This document shows positions 53,454 through 59,960 of a stretch of DNA of 64,000 bases, one piece after another. The translations under genes were made by a program, and so were the position numbers. The notes under the pieces are model-generated. The model saw nothing but the letters and a program-made list of their open reading frames with translations. It made no database searches and was not told the origin of the DNA. Within the stretch, counting starts at the first letter, position 1. Each line of letters starts with the position of its first letter. The DNA is from Mucilaginibacter psychrotolerans (GTDB taxonomy: Bacteria; Bacteroidota; Bacteroidia; Sphingobacteriales; Sphingobacteriaceae), in the NCBI RefSeq assembly GCF_004519315.1, contig NZ_SOZE01000015.1, forward strand, positions 78,094 to 142,093. The letters run 5' to 3'.

Positions 53454-54176
53454 ATGCCGATACTGAAATTATCCATTTGGCCCAATATCCTTAACCCGCA
53501 ACATGAAAATGGTACAGCCGGTCGCTGCATTATTTTATGGTTGTTTATAGCCGTATTTTTTTTGAATGCTTGTACTGCTCCCTACTACAGCTCGGTTAAT
53601 AACATGAGTGGCCAGCCAGCCTCCATTACTTTAGCTAATGGAAGGCAGCTAAACGGCAAAATAAATGTGCGGTCGTTTGACAATTACAGTTCGGTTAGCC
53701 GCATTCAATTTAGTATTGATGCCACCAACATCTACCAGGATTATTTTATTGGCGACCTTAAATCCATTTACATTAATGGTAGTACCTATAGTGTTAAAAT
53801 GCTGGTAGGTAGTAATTTTTGGGGAGGTAATGCCCTGCGTTTTGTAAAGCAGCTTACCCAACCAGGCGGCAGGATGGACTTGTATCAAAACGAGGTGGTT
53901 AGCCGGAACCAAACCACAGGTAAAGATGAAACAGCAATTGAATACTATCTGCGGCTGCCCGGCGGCACCAATGAAGTGTACAACCTGGAGAGCAGCAAAT
54001 TCACACCTGGTTTTAATGATAAAATGAGCCTTTACGTTCAGGACTGCCCGGTGCTTGCTGCCCGGATAAAGGCCAAAGAGCACGATTACTTTTACCCATT
54101 TATTGTAAACAACGGGGAGTTACGCCGCAAGGCAGTATTGCTGCAAATTATTAACGACTATAATAATTGCAACTAA
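53454..54176 (+). CDS. Secreted lipoprotein heading the CDC-like cluster
   Basis: A 240-residue protein with a hydrophobic helix and lipobox (IILWLFIAVFFLNACTAP), so it is probably lipid-anchored. The start at 53454 leaves a 21-residue basic lead before the helix, longer than usual; no better start codon lies nearer. The mature part is beta-rich: SITLANGRQLNGKINV, FIGDLKSIYINGSTYSVKMLV and RMDLYQNEVVSRNQ. No known family is recognised. It lies 24 bases upstream of the CDC-like gene. Bacteroides CDC-like toxins are reported to be neutralised by a surface lipoprotein, so an immunity or receptor role is a reasonable but untested idea. Confidence 0.55.
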   Translation: MPILKLSIWPNILNPQHENGTAGRCIILWLFIAVFFLNACTAPYYSSVNNMSGQPASITLANGRQLNGKINVRSFDNYSSVSRIQFSIDATNIYQDYFIGDLKSIYINGSTYSVKMLVGSNFWGGNALRFVKQLTQPGGRMDLYQNEVVSRNQTTGKDETAIEYYLRLPGGTNEVYNLESSKFTPGFNDKMSLYVQDCPVLAARIKAKEHDYFYPFIVNNGELRRKAVLLQIINDYNNCN

Positions 54177-54200
54177 TTTAAAAAACTAAAAACCACACAA

Positions 54201-56222
54201 ATGAAAGTAACAAAGATCACCCTATTATTGGCCCTGCTTTTAATAGTATTTGAAACCACCCAGGCGCAAATAAACCGACCGGGCGGCACACGGGTGCCAG
54301 TTGGCGGTGCTAACCAAAGCAATGATATTGCCGGCTTAATAAAGCAAAAAGCCGCCCAGGCGGGTTTAGGTAACGTACACAGCGAAAGCCCGGCAATGCG
54401 CCCTACCGCGGGGCCTGGCGGTTATTTTTTGCGTTATGAAAAAGGGTGGGTGTATTACAATCCTAGCTTAAAACAAGCATTTGCAATATATGGCGACATC
54501 ATGAAAAAATGGGGGGAAACCGGGTACGAAACCGGCCCACTTGGTTTTCCGGCCAGCGACGAAATGGATGCAGATCAAAGTGGTTTTAAACGGATGAGCA
54601 AATTTGATAACGGCAACATTTACTGGAACGATGGCCGCACCGAAGTTGTTAAAAAAAGCAGAATTGCTTTTAGGGCACCGGCAAAGGTAAGTGTAGCTGC
54701 ATTTAACCCGGCCATATCTTTAAGGCAAATTGGCGGTATTCAAATGCGTATCGTTAAGAGAACAGATAAGGATATCAGTTCATCACCTAAATTCTCTGCC
54801 CCTCGTAAAACCAGGGAAACCGCCGAGAAACCGGTAAACGATTCTGTGCTATGTAAAACAGAATACCGCAGTTATTCCGTAGAGGACATGAACCAGGAGA
54901 TTTTGAACCCCGAAGCCATGACAAATTTGTGGCTGGGCGGTGTTTATGATCTTAACGAAATGGCTAAGGGTAACTTTAATGCCATTAATACCAACAGGAG
55001 CCCGGTGGTATTTACCATGACTAACAAAGACAATACCATTGAGATACCTGTCCCCGATAAATTTAACCTCAAGAGCAAGGTAGAGGAGTTTCGTAAGCAG
55101 CCTTTTTCATCGTCGCCTTTGGGTTTTGGGCAATACCTCGAATCGAGCATGGTGAATAGCGAGTCGGCCTTAAATATTGCCGTTGGAGCGTCCTATACAG
55201 GTTATGGCGTTAGTTTAAAAGATAAGTTTAACTACACTACCAGTACAAAAAGGCGTAAGTTTTTACTTAATTACGTTAACCCGGTATATACAATTTCGGC
55301 CGGCCCTAAAACAGATAGCTTGTTTAACGCAGGCGATGCCAATAATATAAACGGTAACCTGGTGTATATAGATCATATTACCTACGGGGTAAAGCTGATG
55401 GTATATTTTGAGGCCGATTTGGATGAATCGGAAATAGAGAACAATTTTAAAGGAGATGGCTGGGGTGCAGATTTAAAGGTAGATAGTAAGGTTACCCAAA
55501 AAATGGAGAACACCCGGTTCAAGATCTTCCTTTACGGTTCCAGGCAGCCAATATCTACCAGCGCTTACGGTTATGCCGATATGCTGCGCAAAACGGATGC
55601 CTTGCTAAAGGCCATAGTTTCCGGAAACAAGATCAACCCGCAGGAATTGGGCGAGCCTATCAGTTACTCGCTGCGCTTTTTAGATGGTAAAATAGCAGCA
55701 ACATCATGCCAGGTAGAAAATATTCCCGAACAAAATTGCCGGATTAATGCCGACAGGCCTATGAAGCTGAATATTGCCCTTACAAAAAACAAAAATTCCA
55801 ACCGCGATATGTGGGGTTGGGTTGATGCCGAAATATTAAACAATGCCGGGCAAAGCGTAGTCAACCAAACCATTTTTGATTTTGGCAAAAAAGCCGCGGT
55901 AGCATCAAATGAAACCGCTACATCGCCGCTTTATCAAAACGTGTTTGAAAATATAGCCGCACCCGATAGGGCAACCGGCAGGGTACGCCTTTGGTTTTGG
56001 ATCAACAGCTCAAAAGATCATTATTGCCCGTTACAGGGGCAACAACAGCAAAGCTATAATACACGACCAGGGCATGGCGGCACCCATTATTTTGTAGATA
56101 TACCGATGAGCGATGTGCTGACCGCTAAAATTGGGCAGCCGCTAACCAAAGAATACACCGCCCAGGAAGATTCGGGTGACAGATCTACCTATAAACTCAC
56201 CTTTAGGCTTGCATTTGAGTAA
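54201..56222 (+). CDS. Secreted LGFP-CDC-like (cholesterol-dependent cytolysin-related) protein
   Basis: A 673-residue exported protein. Signal peptide about 1-22. An LGFP module spans about 72-148, with GYFLRYEKGWVYYNPS, KKWGETGYETGPLGFPASDE (101-121) and FDNGNIYWNDG. From about 215 the sequence follows the thiol-activated cytolysin family by eye: LWLGGVYDLNEM, then NRSPVVFTM, then ALNIAVGASYTGYG with RRKFLLNYVNPVYTISAG, then GNLVYIDHITYGVKLMVYFEAD (386-407), then FKIFLYGSRQPISTSAYGY and LGEPISYSLRFLDGKIA (483-499). These align in order with pneumolysin segments including VYISSVAYGRQVYLKLE and LPISYTTSFLRDNVVA. The undecapeptide (ECTGLAWEWWR-like) is absent, as reported for Bacteroidota CDC-like proteins. 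A beta-rich C-terminal domain (about 520-673) follows. A pore-forming role is likely but unproven. Confidence 0.72.
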   Translation: MKVTKITLLLALLLIVFETTQAQINRPGGTRVPVGGANQSNDIAGLIKQKAAQAGLGNVHSESPAMRPTAGPGGYFLRYEKGWVYYNPSLKQAFAIYGDIMKKWGETGYETGPLGFPASDEMDADQSGFKRMSKFDNGNIYWNDGRTEVVKKSRIAFRAPAKVSVAAFNPAISLRQIGGIQMRIVKRTDKDISSSPKFSAPRKTRETAEKPVNDSVLCKTEYRSYSVEDMNQEILNPEAMTNLWLGGVYDLNEMAKGNFNAINTNRSPVVFTMTNKDNTIEIPVPDKFNLKSKVEEFRKQPFSSSPLGFGQYLESSMVNSESALNIAVGASYTGYGVSLKDKFNYTTSTKRRKFLLNYVNPVYTISAGPKTDSLFNAGDANNINGNLVYIDHITYGVKLMVYFEADLDESEIENNFKGDGWGADLKVDSKVTQKMENTRFKIFLYGSRQPISTSAYGYADMLRKTDALLKAIVSGNKINPQELGEPISYSLRFLDGKIAATSCQVENIPEQNCRINADRPMKLNIALTKNKNSNRDMWGWVDAEILNNAGQSVVNQTIFDFGKKAAVASNETATSPLYQNVFENIAAPDRATGRVRLWFWINSSKDHYCPLQGQQQQSYNTRPGHGGTHYFVDIPMSDVLTAKIGQPLTKEYTAQEDSGDRSTYKLTFRLAFE

Positions 56223-56264
56223 GGTATAAAATTCTATCAGGTACCATATCAAACAAAATTGAAT

Positions 56265-57848
56265 ATGAAAAGCGGCTTTCTTATTATAATAGGCATTCTT
56301 ATGGCATTAGGTAGCCATGCACAGGTAAAAATAAAATTGGCTGGAATACATTGCTATGCCGAAACTACCAACGGTAGCGGCAGTGATGAGCTATATTTTG
56401 TGATCAACGTATTTAAAAAAGGTGTTCGTATAGCTACCAGGCAAATCCCCGAATGGAGTTACAAGGGAGGTGTTGATGCTGGCGGAACCTATTTTAAAAA
56501 CTATGAACCTGTTTTATATGAGGGGCCTGCCCAGGATATAGCCATTGAAGTTATACCTTATGAGTGGGATAGTGATGATATTGCAAAAAGAGTAGCCACA
56601 TACAAAAATAAAATCAGCGTTGCCGTGCAGGATGGCACTTTTGATGCTAAATGGAACAACCTTGGCTTTGAACGCGGCCAGGTAAAAACTACGCAAAGCA
56701 TGTTTGCAGAACAACCCGAAGCAGGCGCTGACGATATTGGTACTGCATTTACCATGTTATTTTCTAAAGAGTACCTTGATAAAACTAATGCGTTAGAAGC
56801 AAAATATGTTACCATTGATAACGATTTAGACAGAGTAGCTTATCAAAAGAAGGTTGATTTTAATTTTTGGAATCCGGATGCTGTTCTAACCACTTTGCAG
56901 TCTGCTAAAAGCCCTAATAAAGACAATTACTACTTTGATAAAAATGGTTTTGACGGCAACTATGGTTTCTTCATCAGTACCGAACCTGTTTTTGCACAGC
57001 TAAGTGACAAAGCTATACGGCAAAAATGGAACCAACTACTTTTAAACGGATTTAATACCGGTGCCCTGGTAGATTTTAAAACCGCTGCCGAATTAACAAA
57101 CGGCGTTTGCAACGTAGCTCGTTTTGAAAATTGCGCTATCTACGCAACATTCGTCAGCAACGCATTTGAGGTACATGGCGACATATACAAGGCCTATAAT
57201 GCGGCTGGCGAGTACAAGAATCAAGTACTGGGCCTGCCGGTGTCTGATGAAACCGATATCATAAACACGTTGATAAAACCTACTACCGAAAGCAAATGGG
57301 CGCAGGCTGGATATAAAAAATACAATCAGTTTACGAACGGCTATATTTTATGGAAACCCGGCCAAGCCAAAATTTTATCCAAAGCCGAATTTGAAGCCGG
57401 ACCAATACAGGTTAGCACTTTAACGGCACAATTAGCTACGTTACCCATGCGACCAACTGCTACAAATATAGTCGGGAATGCAGACCTGATTAAAAAATTA
57501 ATTTTTGATAAGGGTAAAGAAGCCAACCTTGGCGCTGTGCATACCGAAAGTGCAATGCCGCGGCCTACAGCCGGTGCAGGCGGATATTTTTTACGTTTCG
57601 AAAAGGGCTGGGTTTATTATAACCCGCATACCGCCGCAGCCTATGCTATAGGTGGCGACATTATGAAAAAGTGGGGCGATACCGGTTATGAAACAGGGCC
57701 GCTGGGATTCCCCACAAGCGACGAAACTGACGACCATAATTATACCGAATATAGCAGAGCCAGTCATTTTGATAAGGGTATAATTTATTACAGTGCCCAA
57801 AAAGGAACAATGGTGACTACAGGCAACAATACAAAGGCTGAAAAATAA
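56265..57848 (+). CDS. Secreted protein with a beta-rich N-terminus and two LGFP-like modules
   Basis: A 527-residue exported protein that begins at ATG 56265 with a signal peptide (MKSGFLIIIGILMALGSHA). Residues about 20-125 are a beta-rich domain (VKIKLAGIHCYAETTNGSGSDELYFVINVF). A first LGFP-like module lies at about 295-375 (VLGLPVSDETD, NQFTNGYILWKPG). A second at about 430-510 is close to that of the CDC-like protein: GYFLRFEKGWVYYNPH, DIMKKWGDTGYETGPLGFPTSDE. In the neighbour the module is N-terminal, here C-terminal, so the two proteins may target the same ligand or each other. It is 42 bases after the CDC-like gene. No CDC fold is seen. Confidence 0.68.
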   Translation: MKSGFLIIIGILMALGSHAQVKIKLAGIHCYAETTNGSGSDELYFVINVFKKGVRIATRQIPEWSYKGGVDAGGTYFKNYEPVLYEGPAQDIAIEVIPYEWDSDDIAKRVATYKNKISVAVQDGTFDAKWNNLGFERGQVKTTQSMFAEQPEAGADDIGTAFTMLFSKEYLDKTNALEAKYVTIDNDLDRVAYQKKVDFNFWNPDAVLTTLQSAKSPNKDNYYFDKNGFDGNYGFFISTEPVFAQLSDKAIRQKWNQLLLNGFNTGALVDFKTAAELTNGVCNVARFENCAIYATFVSNAFEVHGDIYKAYNAAGEYKNQVLGLPVSDETDIINTLIKPTTESKWAQAGYKKYNQFTNGYILWKPGQAKILSKAEFEAGPIQVSTLTAQLATLPMRPTATNIVGNADLIKKLIFDKGKEANLGAVHTESAMPRPTAGAGGYFLRFEKGWVYYNPHTAAAYAIGGDIMKKWGDTGYETGPLGFPTSDETDDHNYTEYSRASHFDKGIIYYSAQKGTMVTTGNNTKAEK

Positions 57849-57873
57849 TAACAGGTAATTTATAAGCAAAAAC

Positions 57874-58377
57874 ATGAAAAAATTAACATCTATTTGGCTG
57901 CTTGCCATGCTATGTATTATTGGTAAAACAACTTTTGCCCAAAGCGGCAATGCCGAAACGGATGCCATTATTAAACAAATGCGTAACCAAAACAGCAAGG
58001 GTACTATTCATTTTGAAGCTATGGGTGCTTCGATAACTGATAACGCCACGGTGATTAAAGGTCCGAAAGGTATTTACGACCTGGGTTCCAGCTTTCTTAC
58101 TGATCATGGCGACGGTGCGCAGGTGCATTTGTTTTTAGCCAAAATACAAACCGGCACACAGCTGCTTTTGCAGAACAAAGATGCCAGCACTATCGCCATG
58201 ATTAACGGAACAGTGTATCAAGTTACCGGTACAGCCAACTTAAAAGTATCGGGCAAAAATGTTTCCGGAACGTTTACCGGGGTTTTGTACGCGGTAGCAA
58301 AAAACAAGTCCAAGGCCGCTACGGTACCTTCCGGTAAAATAAGCGGTAACTTTAACAATCTTAATCTATCCCTGTAA
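57874..58377 (+). CDS. Small secreted beta-rich protein
   Basis: A 167-residue exported protein. A Sec signal peptide (MKKLTSIWLLAMLCIIGKTTFAQ) is followed by a beta-rich chain: GTIHFEAMGASI, GDGAQVHLFLAKIQTG, TIAMINGTVYQVTGTANLKVSGKNVSGTFTGVLYAV. The repeated KVSGKNVSGTFTG-type ending recalls small secreted calycin-like folds, but I recognise no family. It lies 25 bases after the LGFP gene and appears to be the last member of the first co-transcribed block, since a 219-base gap follows. Confidence 0.55.
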   Translation: MKKLTSIWLLAMLCIIGKTTFAQSGNAETDAIIKQMRNQNSKGTIHFEAMGASITDNATVIKGPKGIYDLGSSFLTDHGDGAQVHLFLAKIQTGTQLLLQNKDASTIAMINGTVYQVTGTANLKVSGKNVSGTFTGVLYAVAKNKSKAATVPSGKISGNFNNLNLSL

Positions 58378-58596
58378 CTGCATGGTTTAACCTGTATTTA
58401 ATCTCCAATATTTACCAACATGAAAAAGCGCAGTTACTTATTATATTACTGATGCTAAACCGGTGTAATGTGCGGATACCGGCATCAATACCGGTAGTAA
58501 TATAAGATACCCGTCAATTTAGTTTGATTGGCCGGCCTTAGGTAATTTTTCACCATTGTTCTGCCTTATTAAATCGGCCACTTAAATGGAAATAAA
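58378..58596. other. Gap inside the cluster
   Basis: A spacer of 219 bases with a short start (MKKRSYLLYY, then stop) that looks like a degenerate signal-peptide remnant, and a weak ACCGG/CCGGT hairpin near 58478. It may hold a terminator-promoter junction, but no consensus promoter was found. Confidence 0.35.
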
Positions 58597-59025
58597 ATGA
58601 TCATCAAAAATAAAAAGCTAATTGCAGCAATTTGCCTGCTATTTGGTATCGCGATAGCTGTTTTTAATATGTGGAACATTTATAATTACAGCTACACGGC
58701 CATTACGGGTATAAAAGCTACCGCGCATATCACTAGCTACAAAAGAATAAAAGGTACGGGCAAAGCGCACCCGGCCTTTTCGTTTACCATTCCTAATGGT
58801 ACAATAGTAAATGGTATTAGTAAAACCTTGTCATTTAAGTGGCTGAGTAAAAGCTATGGCATTAACGAGGAGATAGCATTAAGCTACAAAGCCGATGACC
58901 CATCGGACGCTGTAATACTTAGCTGGCGCGAGTGGCCAGGCGGTTTATTTGTTACCGCTTTTGGGTTGTTGGTTGTTTTTATTGCCTGGCAAATGCTATG
59001 GGAAAAAGCCGATAATACCATATAA
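58597..59025 (+). CDS. DUF3592 membrane protein
   Basis: A 142-residue protein with two transmembrane helices (about residues 8-28 and 112-132) flanking a soluble beta domain. The domain shows the DUF3592 pattern: A-HITSYKRI--GKAHPAFSFTIPNGTIVNG, YGINEEIALSYKADDPSDAVI, then a tryptophan before the second helix. DUF3592 function is not established. It is 12 bases from the next secreted protein gene. Confidence 0.7.
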   Translation: MIIKNKKLIAAICLLFGIAIAVFNMWNIYNYSYTAITGIKATAHITSYKRIKGTGKAHPAFSFTIPNGTIVNGISKTLSFKWLSKSYGINEEIALSYKADDPSDAVILSWREWPGGLFVTAFGLLVVFIAWQMLWEKADNTI

Positions 59026-59037
59026 ATACCGCCCGCT

Positions 59038-59931
59038 ATGAAAAAACTATTGTTAATGCTGCTTTTGCTGGGTAACCTTAATCTATTTGCGCAAACAAAT
59101 CAAAATTGGGCAGGTACCATGATCGTTACCTTTAAGTTACCGCCTACGCTGTCTGGTAATAAATTCATTAGGGCCAATGTGATTTATGATAAGCAATTGC
59201 TGGTTTCAAAACCTCGCTTTATCGGCGGGATTAAACGGTATATTCAAACGTCATTTTCATACTCGGCAACAGCAAGCGATAAGGTAGGCGGGCTTAAAAT
59301 TCCGGTAACAGTGCCGGCTGGTACTTACGCCTGGTTATGTGATGATGATATGCTGATTGAAATGACCGTGCATCCCGAAAGGTATAAAATACAGCTTACG
59401 GCTAAAGGCTTGCAACCGGATATTTATGCCATGCCTGTTTTGTTTGATTTTGTAACCGAAAACTCGCTTAACCTGGCTTACCTGCAAAATATGGATGTAA
59501 CGCAAAGAAACCTGCTATGGCTTCAAAAAACCTGGATGCTATCTGTGCCTTTAAAAGAAGATGCCCTGCAGAATACCCCGCAGATTATAGATACCACGCT
59601 ATATTTTAGGTTACAAAAAAACGATATCCCGGCGGCATTAAGAACGAAGCCCTATAATACCATGTATAGCGATGTATCAAAGGCCGGACAGCAGTTCGTG
59701 ATAAAAAAAGCATACCTGTACAAAGGGAAAATTTTCATTAGCCGGGGGCAGCTCAAAGCCCCCGCAGTAGTGCATCCGGATGCTTGTATAAACCGTTTTA
59801 TGGACCTTAACGGCGTGCCTTGTGCAGCAGATGGCTGTATTACCGGGAGCGGTAACGGCGCATGCGCGGGCATGTTTTTGCCGGGCAGCAAGGCAAAAGA
59901 ACTGGAAGTTACAGTAGTTATAGATCCATAG
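59038..59931 (+). CDS. Secreted protein with cysteine-rich C-terminus
   Basis: A 297-residue exported protein. The signal peptide is MKKLLLMLLLLGNLNLFAQ. The body is beta-rich (GTMIVTFKLPPTLSGNKFIRANVIYDKQLLV; FVTENSLNLAYLQNMD). The C-terminus carries four or five cysteines in ACINRFMDLNGVPCAADGCITGSGNGACAGMFLP, which could form disulfides. I recognise no family. It lies 29 bases before the histidine kinase gene and may be an effector or a sensor-associated protein. Confidence 0.55.
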   Translation: MKKLLLMLLLLGNLNLFAQTNQNWAGTMIVTFKLPPTLSGNKFIRANVIYDKQLLVSKPRFIGGIKRYIQTSFSYSATASDKVGGLKIPVTVPAGTYAWLCDDDMLIEMTVHPERYKIQLTAKGLQPDIYAMPVLFDFVTENSLNLAYLQNMDVTQRNLLWLQKTWMLSVPLKEDALQNTPQIIDTTLYFRLQKNDIPAALRTKPYNTMYSDVSKAGQQFVIKKAYLYKGKIFISRGQLKAPAVVHPDACINRFMDLNGVPCAADGCITGSGNGACAGMFLPGSKAKELEVTVVIDP

Positions 59932-59960
59932 AAGGTTTTGTATATTGCTAAACATTAACT

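Noticed and set aside
53454..57848. Actinobacterial origin of the cluster because of LGFP repeats
   Set aside because: Signal peptides, lipobox, codon use and the CDC-like domain all look Bacteroidota-like; LGFP alone does not show transfer.
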